Assembly (NCBI GenBank): GCA_041480845.1
Contig: JBGPAU010000020.1
Location: forward strand, 1-11,907
Direction of reading: 5' to 3'
Length of the DNA stretch: 11,907 bases
DNA from: LCIL01 sp041480845
GTDB lineage: Bacteria; Patescibacteriota; Microgenomatia; UBA8517
Shown: positions 1 through 6,797 of the stretch, piece after piece
Layout: the number at the start of each line of letters is the position of its first letter
How positions within the stretch are numbered: position 1 is the stretch's first letter
Position numbers and translations under genes: made by a program
The notes under the pieces: generated by a model
Databases searched by the model: none
Seen by the model: only the letters and a program-made list of their open reading frames with translations
Told to the model about the DNA's origin: nothing

Positions 1-516
1 TCCCAGTATATCAACTCCGATAAATTTAAGTATAAATATTGAGAACACCAAAAGAATAAGGCCCGATATTGCGGAAGTCAAAAGTTCCTGCCCGGCCTTG
101 AGCCGTTCCGGATTTCCGGATGCGGTCATAATCATAAATCCGGCATAAAGAATTAGAAGAAATGCAATCCCCCCACCTATTCCCACTGCCCATTTTAGAA
201 TGTCAGACAAAAACGCCTCTGGGGTGCCCAATACATGTATGCAACCAATGGCGGTATTAATACCTGTTTCACCACTGCAGTAAACAGGGGTGGAGGTACT
301 GTATGGGGTTGGGGGTGGAGCCGGTGTTTTATTTCCTTTCAATATGTCGCAGTCGTCCAATGTGTAGCAACAAAATTGCTCGCCGGAAGGAGGAAAGCAG
401 TAAATTTGTGGTGGTTGGCAGAAAGCGGTTTTGTAACACGCCTGAGCAGCTATTTTTCTGGGGAAAGCGGGGCTGATTAGCAGGACAAGAAAAAGACCGA
501 GCAATATTTTTTTCAT
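1..516 (-). CDS. TrbC/VirB2-like pilin family membrane protein, 3' end cut by window edge
   Basis: I read this on the minus strand from ATG 516-514; 172 codons are open to base 1, so the C-terminus is missing. Residues 1-26 form a signal peptide (Lys-rich start, hydrophobic core, Ala-rich end). Residues 27-92 hold eight cysteines (27, 33, 40, 49, 50, 56, 80, 92) and a Pro/Thr-rich linker near 64-77. Two membrane helices follow, about 106-130 and 144-166, joined by a short loop reading SGNPERLKAGQE. That two-helix arrangement with a GNPE-type loop is what I know from the T4SS-pilin/TrbC-like proteins that are very common in CPR genomes. The family is thought to make pilus or secretion-channel subunits; the function here is inferred. 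The even cysteine count suggests disulfides outside the cell. A TAGAAT box lies 10 bases upstream and there is no Shine-Dalgarno site. The protein probably ends within a few residues of the edge. Confidence 0.85.
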   Translation of the reverse strand, partial: MKKILLGLFLVLLISPAFPRKIAAQACYKTAFCQPPQIYCFPPSGEQFCCYTLDDCDILKGNKTPAPPPTPYSTSTPVYCSGETGINTAIGCIHVLGTPEAFLSDILKWAVGIGGGIAFLLILYAGFMIMTASGNPERLKAGQELLTSAISGLILLVFSIFILKFIGVDILG

Positions 517-526
517 TACCAATGTT

Positions 527-532
527 ATTCTA
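527..532 (-). promoter_or_regulatory. Putative -10 box (TAGAAT) of the pilin-like gene, leaderless
   Basis: Read on the minus strand this is TAGAAT, followed by 10 bases and then the ATG of the pilin-like gene. Transcription would start within a few bases of the start codon. I see no good TTGACA-type -35 element. Confidence 0.5.
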
Positions 533-565
533 AAGCAATTGGCCGAAAACTAAAAGTACAGGCTG

Positions 566-571
566 TATAAT
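566..571 (+). promoter_or_regulatory. Putative -10 box (TATAAT) of the SpoIID-like gene, leaderless
   Basis: A perfect TATAAT lies 7 bases before ATG 579. A second TATAAT at 575-580 overlaps the start codon and is less likely to be used for this start. There is no Shine-Dalgarno sequence. With the minus-strand box at 527-532 it makes a compact divergent promoter region. Confidence 0.55.
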
Positions 572-578
572 AAGTATA

Positions 579-2378
579 ATGAAATTTACAATTAACAATT
601 TACAATTTTCATTGAATTTTCAACGCTTCAATAAATATAAACTTTTTCTAATTGGAATTTTGATATTGTTTGGAATTTGGTTCTCAAAAATTGGGATTTT
701 AGTCAGGGCCGAGATTGATTGTCAAAACACCAACCCTAGCGGCTTTTCTGCAGGGGATGCTCAATTCTGTGCCGATCAACTTCAGAATTTAATAAATCTT
801 TATATGCCTGCGCAGACCACCAATAAAAAGAATTTGTCGGCTCTTCAGTCGCAGTTGAATGATATTAATAAAAGAGTTACCGCGTTGACAAAACAAATAC
901 AGATTTTGTCTGCAAATATTATAAAGCGCGAGGAAGACATGGCTTATACAAAAGAGATTTTTAATCAAAAAGCTAAAGACCAATATACGTTTTTAAGACT
1001 TTATGATCCCATCACTCCATTTCTGTTTGCCGACAGCGCCTCACAGGCTTTTCAAGAAATTACCCTCAGGCAAAGAGCGGCGGATGCAGATAGAATCACG
1101 CTTGGACGGTATGCAGACGATTTAATAAAACTTAAAAACGATGAGGATGCTTTGCAAAAAAGCAAAGACTCTCTCGCCGCCTCGCAAAAACAGGTGGCGG
1201 CACAAACAAGTTCTCTGGCGGCGGAGGTGGCAAAGGTGGATGCATACCTTGCTTCCCTTTCCGCCAAACAACAGGCTTTCATTGAGGCAAAGTTGGAAAG
1301 CTTGGGACTGTCCCGGTCCGCTTACAATATGAAAGGCGGCTGCTCAAGTGACATAAATCCTTTTAAAAGTCCGGGTTTCTCTCCAGCTTTTGCATTTTTC
1401 ACCTACGGCGTTCCCAACAGGGTTGGCATGAATCAGTTTGGAGCAAAAGGAAGGGCTGAGGCGGGGCAAAGTGCTCAATCAATTCTTTCCGCTTACTACA
1501 ATGCCGATCTTTCTACCGGTTATAACCAGTCAATTAATATCCGTGTAGTGGGAACAAATGAATTTGGCCAGTCATTTAACGACACTTGGAACATCGACGA
1601 CTACCTGAAACATCTTTATGAAATGCCGACGGATTTTCCGATGGAGGCTCTAAAGGCGCAAGCCATTGCCGCAAGATCTTATGCATTGTCCTATACAAAT
1701 AACGGCGGAGGTTCAATTTGCCCAAGTCAGCAGTGCCAGGTGGTTAAAAAGGAATTAAATAATGGCACATGGCAACAGGCGGTAGATGCAACCCGCGGAA
1801 TGGTTTTAACAAATGGTGGCAGTCCCATTAAAGCCTGGTTTTCTTCAACCCACGGAGGTTATGCTTATACATCCGCAGATATCGGTTGGTCGGCAACCGC
1901 TTGGACAAAAAGACTTAGCGATTCAACCGGTGGGGTGGGGAGTTTTGGCGACCTTGCAAACAACGCCTACGATAAAAGTTCGCCGGTTTTTTATTGCGAC
2001 TGGGGAAGCCGCTCCGCCTACAATAAAACCGCATGGCTTAAGCCGGATGAACTTGCTGATATAGTTAATGCAGTACTTCTTGTAAAGAAAGACGGATCTA
2101 CAAAATCACATTTGTACCAACCTGATAAGGCAAATCCCGAAGGAACCGATACTTGGGATGCCTCACGGGTGAAAAGTGAACTGTCCAGCCGGGGTGGAAC
2201 ACCCCTTGATAGTGTTAATGACATTTCGGTTGGGGTGGACTTTGGTACAGGTAGGACAACAACAGTCACAGTAGACGGCCAAGCGATAAGCGGGGATGAT
2301 TTTAAAAACTATTTCAATTTAAGGGCACCGGCAAATATTCAAATAGTCGGCCCTTTGTATAACATCGAGAAGAGATGA
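579..2378 (+). CDS. Membrane-anchored coiled-coil protein with a permuted SpoIID/LytB-like domain
   Basis: 599 residues. A membrane helix at about 22-42 acts as signal anchor. Residues about 60-250 are mostly helical and charged, resembling the coiled-coil part of PcsB/CwlO-type wall-hydrolase proteins. From about 270 on is a SpoIID-like domain. The core is E348-M-P followed by EALKAQAIAARSYAL at 356-370, the SpoIID signature; the Glu in the EMP motif corresponds to the catalytic Glu of SpoIID, a lytic transglycosylase acting on peptidoglycan. FSSTHGGYA follows later. The piece that is normally C-terminal in SpoIID, GxGMSQYGA followed by IL..YY, appears here first, as VGMNQFGAKGRA (282-293) and ILSAYY, so the domain looks circularly permuted. 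It ends with FKNYFNLRAP, the usual late-domain strand. The likely role is cell-wall remodelling outside the membrane; this lineage is not expected to sporulate. The start fits the TATAAT at 566-571. The stop is TGA. Confidence 0.85.
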   Translation: MKFTINNLQFSLNFQRFNKYKLFLIGILILFGIWFSKIGILVRAEIDCQNTNPSGFSAGDAQFCADQLQNLINLYMPAQTTNKKNLSALQSQLNDINKRVTALTKQIQILSANIIKREEDMAYTKEIFNQKAKDQYTFLRLYDPITPFLFADSASQAFQEITLRQRAADADRITLGRYADDLIKLKNDEDALQKSKDSLAASQKQVAAQTSSLAAEVAKVDAYLASLSAKQQAFIEAKLESLGLSRSAYNMKGGCSSDINPFKSPGFSPAFAFFTYGVPNRVGMNQFGAKGRAEAGQSAQSILSAYYNADLSTGYNQSINIRVVGTNEFGQSFNDTWNIDDYLKHLYEMPTDFPMEALKAQAIAARSYALSYTNNGGGSICPSQQCQVVKKELNNGTWQQAVDATRGMVLTNGGSPIKAWFSSTHGGYAYTSADIGWSATAWTKRLSDSTGGVGSFGDLANNAYDKSSPVFYCDWGSRSAYNKTAWLKPDELADIVNAVLLVKKDGSTKSHLYQPDKANPEGTDTWDASRVKSELSSRGGTPLDSVNDISVGVDFGTGRTTTVTVDGQAISGDDFKNYFNLRAPANIQIVGPLYNIEKR

Positions 2379-2380
2379 GG

Positions 2381-2386
2381 TATAAT
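2381..2386 (+). promoter_or_regulatory. Putative -10 box (TATAAT) for the 2397-5082 operon
   Basis: A perfect TATAAT starts 3 bases after the upstream TGA stop and 10 bases before ATG 2397. The predicted transcript has a leader of only a few bases. No clear -35 is visible. Confidence 0.55.
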
Positions 2387-2396
2387 TGGGTTTAGA

Positions 2397-2978
2397 ATGC
2401 CTGACGTATTTGTTTCCCCAGACGGCGAAAGTCGAGAACCCTCCACCCGTAACCTTTTTTCCGCATTCAATCTTTATCCGACCGATGTCGATTTTGAAAC
2501 TAAAGATTCTGATGAAAGAATAATCCTAATGCTCAGGCAACACCCGATTGTTAATATTAAATGGATTGCTATTACACTTTTACTTCTTACGGGCCCCACA
2601 TTCTTAAGTATTTTGGGAGCTTTTTCGCTTCTTCCGGCGGGTTTTCCTCTGGTCATCACATTAGCCTGGTATTTATTTACGAGTGCCTATGCCATCGAGG
2701 GATTTTTGAACTGGTATTTCAATGTCTACTTCATAACTGAAATAAGAATCGTTGACATCGTTTTTTACAATTTTATAAATAAAAAGGCTTCGGATGCGGA
2801 AGTTACCAAAATTCAGAACGTAAGTTATAACTCGAACGGATTTTTAGGAGCGATGTTTAATTTTGGCGATGTTTTTATTCAAACAGCTGCGGAAGTACCG
2901 GAATTTAAATTTAGATCGGTGCCCAATCCCGAGAAAGTTGCAAAAATTTTAGACGATTTTATGGTCAAAGAGAAATAA
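2397..2978 (+). CDS. PH-like-domain membrane protein (bPH_2/YdbS-like)
   Basis: 193 residues. A hydrophilic N-terminus of about 45 residues is followed by RQHPIVNIKW, two membrane helices (about 52-74 and 83-106) and a C-terminal half rich in beta strands with ITEIRIVDI, EVTKIQNVSYN and FGDVFIQTA. This matches the bacterial PH-like layout of YdbS/YdbT-type proteins, where a small beta domain follows a helical hairpin; the KIQNV and FGD.xI motifs are the best clues. No enzyme residues are visible. It leads a tight operon: the next gene begins 1 base after its stop and a PP2C-like/propeller protein follows. Its biochemical job is unknown; a scaffold role at the membrane is inference. No Shine-Dalgarno site precedes the ATG, but TATAAT lies 10 bases upstream. 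Confidence 0.8.
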   Translation: MPDVFVSPDGESREPSTRNLFSAFNLYPTDVDFETKDSDERIILMLRQHPIVNIKWIAITLLLLTGPTFLSILGAFSLLPAGFPLVITLAWYLFTSAYAIEGFLNWYFNVYFITEIRIVDIVFYNFINKKASDAEVTKIQNVSYNSNGFLGAMFNFGDVFIQTAAEVPEFKFRSVPNPEKVAKILDDFMVKEK

Positions 2979-2979
2979 A

Positions 2980-3204
2980 ATGGGAAACATACTAGCTACC
3001 GGTTTAAATGAATTAATTTTGATTAAAGCACTTGCTTTGGTACTTCTGGGGATGTATCTTATCTTTGCCTTTGTGATTACGAGGCAGGTAAAAGTTATGA
3101 CAGACACTCTACATTTAGGATTTGAAACTCCTGCCAAAGCTTTGTCCTATTTTCATTTGGTTTTCGCGGTTTTAGTTTTTTTGGCTGCCCTGATAATCCT
3201 TTAG
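2980..3204 (+). CDS. Small two-helix membrane protein, DUF5657-like
   Basis: 74 residues, with hydrophobic helices at about 11-33 and 55-73 and a short polar stretch between them (ITRQVKVMTDTLHLGFETP). The RQVK.MT.TL motif and overall length resemble DUF5657 proteins, which I know from CPR genomes. No function is established for that family. It starts 1 base after the stop of the PH-like gene and ends 3 bases before the next start, so the three genes are almost certainly co-transcribed. The match is from memory of the family pattern, not a search. Confidence 0.75.
   Translation: MGNILATGLNELILIKALALVLLGMYLIFAFVITRQVKVMTDTLHLGFETPAKALSYFHLVFAVLVFLAALIIL
3192..3197 (+). promoter_or_regulatory. 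Possible internal -10-like box (GATAAT)
   Basis: GATAAT (5 of 6 bases match TATAAT) lies 10 bases before ATG 3208, inside the end of the upstream gene. It has the spacing seen elsewhere in the window and may be an internal leaderless promoter. Chance occurrence is quite possible. Confidence 0.25.
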
Positions 3205-3207
3205 CCA

Positions 3208-5082
3208 ATGTTGGCAATAACTAGCGCAAAAGTGACGGCTGCCCCAAGCCGGTCCGGGTGGGCACAGGTTCATGAATTTGTGCCGGACGATCCGGAACAA
3301 TTGCGTATTAGAGGACGGCTTATCGTAGTTATCTCTACCAAGAAAGCGGGAGAAGGAATTGACACGATCGCCTCCGGGAGGGAGATTATTGGCCGGCTTC
3401 ATGAAGAATACTTTGGGGCGAAAGAGGGAAAACCCTTTGACGCTCTGCGGGACGCCGCGAAAAAAGTGGTCAACGAGTTTGTGCAAAGTTTGGGAGACGT
3501 TGAGATTGCCGCCTCCGCGTTTGTTGAAGGGGTTATTTATTCAGTGGCCTCGGGTGGGGCAAAGGTTTTAATTTGCAGAGATGGGGCACTCGCCACGATC
3601 CTGGAGAGTAGTGGTGAGGTTATCACCGCTTCCGGCTATCCAAAGGATGGGGATGTAATACTTCTTGCAACCAAAACCTTTTTTCAAAAAGTTTCTATAG
3701 AGACGGTTAAAACGGCTCTTACTACCAGAAGTCCCGAGGCGGCAGCGGAAACAATTAGTCCCGTGGTTCACGGAGGGGTGGAAGATGGGAATCTTGGGGC
3801 AGTGATTCTGAAATTTGAGACCCAGAAGCCAAACCCAACCGTAAGCCAAAACGCAATACCCCCGATTCTGCCCAAAGATAATCCTGTAAATCTTCTTAAG
3901 CAGAAAGCGTCATCTCTACTTAACAAATTTAAAAACAGGATTCCCCAAAGAAGTATATATATAAAATCTGCCATGGGGGATGAGGTTACCTCTCAAAGTA
4001 AAAAAATGACTTTTTCGGTTGGGGTTATCTTACTGGTAATACTCATTGTGAGTATAGGATTTGGTATAAGACAAAAGAGCGTCAACGATATGAAGAAAAA
4101 ATATCAGGGAATTTTATCGGCGGCCCAAGCTGAGGTCGATCAGGCGATTGGCCTTGCCAGTGTCAGTCCGGACAAGTCCAGAGAATTGTTCATGGATAGT
4201 GAACAGAAACTGAAACAAATTTTAGCTCTTAAGGTTACGGACCCGAAAGTTGCCGATTTGCAAAAAAAGATAGAAGAAAGCAAGGGAGCCATACTCGGAG
4301 AATATGACGGCACCCCAACTCTTTATCTTGATTTAAGCCTGCTTTCATCCGGGTTCACGGGAGATGCGGTTTCGGCTTCGGGAGGGCAGATCTATATTCT
4401 TGATAAATCAGGGAAAAGAGTCGTCAGCGTTGCTATCGATACCAAAAAAAGCAAAGTGGTGGCGGGGCCTTCAGTTATCGATAATGCTACTGACCTTGCT
4501 TCATATCAGGATAAAGCATTTATTTTAACCGGAGACGGGATCTATCAGGTCGCCCTAGTTAAAACCAAAGTGATAGATAAAACCTGGGTTGGGGACGCTT
4601 TAATATCTGCTTTTGCCGGAAATATATATGTGTTGGACAAATCCGGAAATGCCATTTATAGGTATTCTGGTCAGACGGGAGATACATTCGGCACTCAACA
4701 AAACTGGCTTTCGGCCTCAACCAAGGCAAATTTTTCCGGTGCTACTGCTTGGGGAATGGATGGAGCAATCTACGTACTTTATCCTAACTCCAAAATTCTA
4801 AGGTACAGTCTTGGTTCTCCCCAGAATTTTTCTCTTTCCGGGATCATCCCCGAAATTGGCAGCGTCGACGCAATTTATGCCGATTCGGATAACCAATATA
4901 TTTATTTATTGGATAAAGCGGGAAAGCGGGTGGTTGTTATCGATAAAAAAGGAAAATACAAGGCTCAATACACTGATGATCAAATTGCCGGGGCAAAAAG
5001 CCTGGTTGTTTCCGAATCACAAAAACAAATAATCCTTCTCACAGGGGACAAACTTCTCTCAATCGAGATCAAACACCTCTAG
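3208..5082 (+). CDS. PP2C-like (probably inactive) domain, one membrane helix, C-terminal beta-propeller
   Basis: 624 residues in three parts. Residues about 1-205 follow the PP2C phosphatase pattern: a strand GRLIVVIST, a GGAKVLICRDG segment, GDVILLATKTFF (148-159) where active PP2Cs have GD.LLL.SDGL, and HGGVEDGNLGAVILKF (about 188-203) where they have DDN.T.VVV. The metal-binding Asp of the SDG motif is replaced (TKT), and no N-terminal DGHGG-type motif is visible, so catalysis is doubtful. One membrane helix lies at about 269-290, followed by a charged helical stalk to about 355. The rest is a repeat domain with recurring blades such as YILDKSGKRVV, YVLDKSGNAIYRY and YLLDKAGKRVVVID, typical of NHL/PQQ-like beta-propellers. 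The implied topology is a cytoplasmic PP2C-like domain and an outside propeller that could bind a ligand or protein. It is the last gene of the 2397-5082 operon and ends 16 bases before smpB. Confidence 0.8.
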   Translation: MLAITSAKVTAAPSRSGWAQVHEFVPDDPEQLRIRGRLIVVISTKKAGEGIDTIASGREIIGRLHEEYFGAKEGKPFDALRDAAKKVVNEFVQSLGDVEIAASAFVEGVIYSVASGGAKVLICRDGALATILESSGEVITASGYPKDGDVILLATKTFFQKVSIETVKTALTTRSPEAAAETISPVVHGGVEDGNLGAVILKFETQKPNPTVSQNAIPPILPKDNPVNLLKQKASSLLNKFKNRIPQRSIYIKSAMGDEVTSQSKKMTFSVGVILLVILIVSIGFGIRQKSVNDMKKKYQGILSAAQAEVDQAIGLASVSPDKSRELFMDSEQKLKQILALKVTDPKVADLQKKIEESKGAILGEYDGTPTLYLDLSLLSSGFTGDAVSASGGQIYILDKSGKRVVSVAIDTKKSKVVAGPSVIDNATDLASYQDKAFILTGDGIYQVALVKTKVIDKTWVGDALISAFAGNIYVLDKSGNAIYRYSGQTGDTFGTQQNWLSASTKANFSGATAWGMDGAIYVLYPNSKILRYSLGSPQNFSLSGIIPEIGSVDAIYADSDNQYIYLLDKAGKRVVVIDKKGKYKAQYTDDQIAGAKSLVVSESQKQIILLTGDKLLSIEIKHL

Positions 5083-5084
5083 TG

Positions 5085-5090
5085 TAGAAT
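5085..5090 (+). promoter_or_regulatory. Putative -10 box (TAGAAT) of smpB-ssrA-comF
   Basis: TAGAAT sits 2 bases after the upstream TAG stop and 8 bases before the GTG start of smpB. The spacing is the same as at other genes in the window. Confidence 0.4.
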
Positions 5091-5098
5091 AAGGTAAG

Positions 5099-5533
5099 GT
5101 GAAAATCTTCAACAAGAAAGCCAGATTTGAATATGAACTGATGGGTGAGGGGGTTGAAGCCGGGATTTCCTTACTTGGAGCCGAGGCTAAATCCGTGCGT
5201 GAAGGAAGAGCCGATATTTCCCAATCCGCAGTCAGAGTACTTGGCGATGAAGCCTATCTTATTAATGCCAATATTCCAGCAGCCGGAATTCAAAAGTACG
5301 ACTCAACACGTATGAGAAAACTGCTTTTGCACAGGGGAGAGATACTTTCTCTAATCACAAAGATGAAGCAGAAAAAGTTGCAAATCGTGCCTGTCCGGGT
5401 GTATAATAAAGGCCGTTTAATCAAGCTCTATCTTGAGCTTGGCAAGGCCAAGCGCAAATTTGAAAAGAAAGAAGCTCTTAAGCGAAAGGATATCAAAAGA
5501 GATATCGAAACAGCCCTTAAAAATGCTGTTTGA
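5099..5533 (+). CDS. smpB: SmpB, tmRNA-binding protein
   Basis: 144 residues with a GTG start. SmpB binds the tRNA-like part of tmRNA and places it in the A site of ribosomes stalled without a stop codon. Family marks seen here: KARFEYEL then EAGISLLGAEAKSVREGRA near residues 8-38 (family pattern EAGI.L.GTEVKSLR.G), R(M)RKLLLHRGEI in the middle, and LVP-like IVPVRVYNKGRLIKLYLELGKAKRKFEKKEALKRKDIKRDIE at the end, the basic tail that enters the mRNA channel. It is slightly shorter than the usual 150-160 residues. The conserved His of the N-terminal ARHDY motif is Phe here. The tmRNA gene begins 9 bases after its stop, the classic smpB-ssrA pairing, which supports the call. Confidence 0.96.
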   Translation: MKIFNKKARFEYELMGEGVEAGISLLGAEAKSVREGRADISQSAVRVLGDEAYLINANIPAAGIQKYDSTRMRKLLLHRGEILSLITKMKQKKLQIVPVRVYNKGRLIKLYLELGKAKRKFEKKEALKRKDIKRDIETALKNAV

Positions 5534-5542
5534 GTTCTAAAT

Positions 5543-5904
5543 GGGGACGATCGGTTTCGACGGAAAGCTCTTTACAATACTGCAAGCCGAGTTTGATTAG
5601 TACTCGTAAAACAAGAATCAAAAAATAAAAGCTAGGAATTTATTCCAAGCCCCAGCTGCGAACTTCGCGTTCGTTTAACTGGCATCCTGAGACCTGATTC
5701 TCGACCGGATCGACTGGGTGTAAACCATTCGAGATGCTGTTTAGGCTTTAATGATTTAAAGGTTTAAACAAAAGACAAATAAATCTTACCTTGGAATTTC
5801 TTGTTGGCTAGACAAGTCCAGGGAAAATTAAAAACCAAATAAGCTTGTAGAAGTGTTGTTTGAAGTATTTTCGGACGCGGGTTCGATTCCCGCCGTCTCC
5901 ACCA
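5543..5904 (+). ncRNA. ssrA: tmRNA (ssrA), with encoded CCA
   Basis: The 5' end GGGGACGATCGGTTTCGACGG is the standard tmRNA opening. The 3' end carries a T-arm (GCGGG, loop TTCGATT, CCCGC) and CGTCTCC-ACCA. The acceptor stem pairs GGGGACG with CGTCTCC and includes a G3-U70 wobble, the alanine identity element. The total is 362 bases. The internal tag frame is most likely 5631-5678. The CCA is encoded, unlike in any of the six tRNAs here. It lies 9 bases after smpB and its last base touches the comF start codon, so it is probably cut out of an smpB-ssrA-comF transcript. It charges with alanine and rescues stalled ribosomes together with SmpB. Confidence 0.97.
5631..5678 (+). other. Predicted tmRNA tag-peptide reading frame
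   Basis: Starting at a GCT (Ala) resume codon, the frame gives ARNLFQAPAANFAFV and stops at TAA 5676-5678. The frame is open further back (from 5610), so the resume codon is inferred: it is the only Ala codon at a suitable distance, preceded by an A-rich stretch as in known tmRNAs. The tag ends in AFV rather than the usual ALAA-type end. Confidence 0.6.
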
Positions 5905-6567
5905 GTGGGACTTCTTGATCTTGTTTTCCCCAAAATCTGCCTCGGATGTGGCCGTGGGGGACGTTATTTATGTGATGATTGCCTGAGCAAACTTAGACTT
6001 CTTAAACCTGTCTGTCCGTATTGTGAGCGGCCTTCAATCGACGGATTTACACACACGAAATGCCGCAAGGTTTATGGTTTGGATGGCCTTGCCTCGATTT
6101 GGGGCTATGAAGGGGCGATTAAAAAGGCAATTATGGCCTTGAAATATAAATATTCAACAGAGGTCGGGCAGGAATTGGCGATTTCTTTTGTCCGGGAACT
6201 CCTGCAAGTTGGGAATCCAATAAAAGGAGTTTTGGTACCTATTCCGATCCACTGGCATAGAGAAAATGTAAGAGGCTTTAATCAATCGGAAGAAATTGGA
6301 AATCAGGTGGCAAGGCAGATGGGTTGGGAGTTTAACCCCGACCTGCTGGTTAAGGCTAAACCTACACCTTCCCAGGTTGAATTGTCAGTTGAAAAAAGAA
6401 AGCAAAATCTCAAAGGGGTGTTTGCATTAGATTCAAGATTCCAGATTCCCGATTCCGCTATCCTTTTCGACGACGTTTTTACCACGGGCTCCACTCTGAA
6501 TGAGGCTGCAAAAGTTCTAAAAAGGGCTGGGGTAGGGAAGGTTTGGGGATTAACTATTGCGAGATAA
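5905..6567 (+). CDS. comF: ComF-family phosphoribosyltransferase-like protein
   Basis: 220 residues from GTG 5905. An N-terminal zinc-ribbon has Cys pairs at 12/15, 23/26 and 37/40. The C-terminal PRTase-type domain has VPIPIHWHRENVRGFNQSE and the PRPP-binding loop ILFDDVFTTGST (186-197). ComF proteins are linked to DNA uptake in competent bacteria, where they act with the ComFA helicase; CPR bacteria commonly encode competence-type proteins, so a DNA-import role is plausible but not shown here. Start choice: an open frame extends back to 5860 inside tmRNA, but MGLLDLVFPKICLGCG is the typical ComF N-terminus, and 5905 is the base right after the tmRNA CCA. No promoter is visible between tmRNA and this gene. 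Confidence 0.9.
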   Translation: MGLLDLVFPKICLGCGRGGRYLCDDCLSKLRLLKPVCPYCERPSIDGFTHTKCRKVYGLDGLASIWGYEGAIKKAIMALKYKYSTEVGQELAISFVRELLQVGNPIKGVLVPIPIHWHRENVRGFNQSEEIGNQVARQMGWEFNPDLLVKAKPTPSQVELSVEKRKQNLKGVFALDSRFQIPDSAILFDDVFTTGSTLNEAAKVLKRAGVGKVWGLTIAR

Positions 6568-6584
6568 TTTGGGTGGTATTTTGA

Positions 6585-6590
6585 TATAAT
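6585..6590 (+). promoter_or_regulatory. Putative -10 box (TATAAT) for the tRNA-Ser pair
   Basis: A perfect TATAAT ends 9 bases before the first base of tRNA-Ser(GCU). Initiation 6-7 bases downstream would leave a precursor leader of only 2-3 bases. Confidence 0.6.
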
Positions 6591-6599
6591 TACGAAGCT

Positions 6600-6684
6600 G
6601 GAGGATATGCCGAGCGGCTAAGGCGAAGGTTTGCTAAACCTTGACCACGAAAGTGGTCGGTGGGTTCGACTCCCTCATCCTCCG
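6600..6684 (+). tRNA. tRNA-Ser(GCU)
   Basis: Acceptor stem GGAGGAT/ATCCTCC with G discriminator, a D-stem GCC/GGC, anticodon stem AAGGT/ACCTT with loop TTGCTAA (anticodon GCT, codons AGC/AGU), a long variable arm (GACCAC/GTGGTC) and a TTCGACT T-loop. The long variable arm supports serine. Position 8 is A rather than the usual U. CCA is not encoded. It is followed 5 bases later by tRNA-Ser(UGA). Confidence 0.95.
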
Positions 6685-6689
6685 CACAC

Positions 6690-6771
6690 GGTGGGTGGGC
6701 AGGACGGTAATGCGCGAGTCTTGAAAACTCGTGGGCGCAAGCCCTAACAGGTTCGACCCCTGTACCCACCG
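6690..6771 (+). tRNA. tRNA-Ser(UGA)
   Basis: Acceptor GGTGGGT/ACCCACC, discriminator G, anticodon stem CGAGT/ACTCG with loop CTTGAAA (anticodon TGA, codons UCN), variable arm GGGC/GCCC, T-stem ACAGG/CCTGT. Position 8 is G and the D-loop lacks the usual A14. An 8-bp acceptor (G8 with U65) and 4-bp T-stem is an alternative fold. CCA is not encoded. Its D-arm and T-arm are nearly identical to those of tRNA-Ser(CGA) at 7557. Confidence 0.95.
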
Positions 6772-6797
6772 CTCTTCTTCGCTTCCCAAAATTCTGG

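Noticed and set aside
235..480. 81-codon plus-strand open frame
   Set aside because: It is antisense to the pilin-like gene, whose signal peptide, cysteines and two membrane helices read clearly on the minus strand.
3208..3830. Active PP2C Ser/Thr phosphatase
   Set aside because: The metal-binding SDG motif is replaced by TKT and no DGHGG-type motif is visible; the fold call is kept but not the activity.
5860..5904. N-terminal extension of comF from TTG 5860
   Set aside because: This stretch is the tmRNA 3' domain; the ComF N-terminus starts naturally at GTG 5905.
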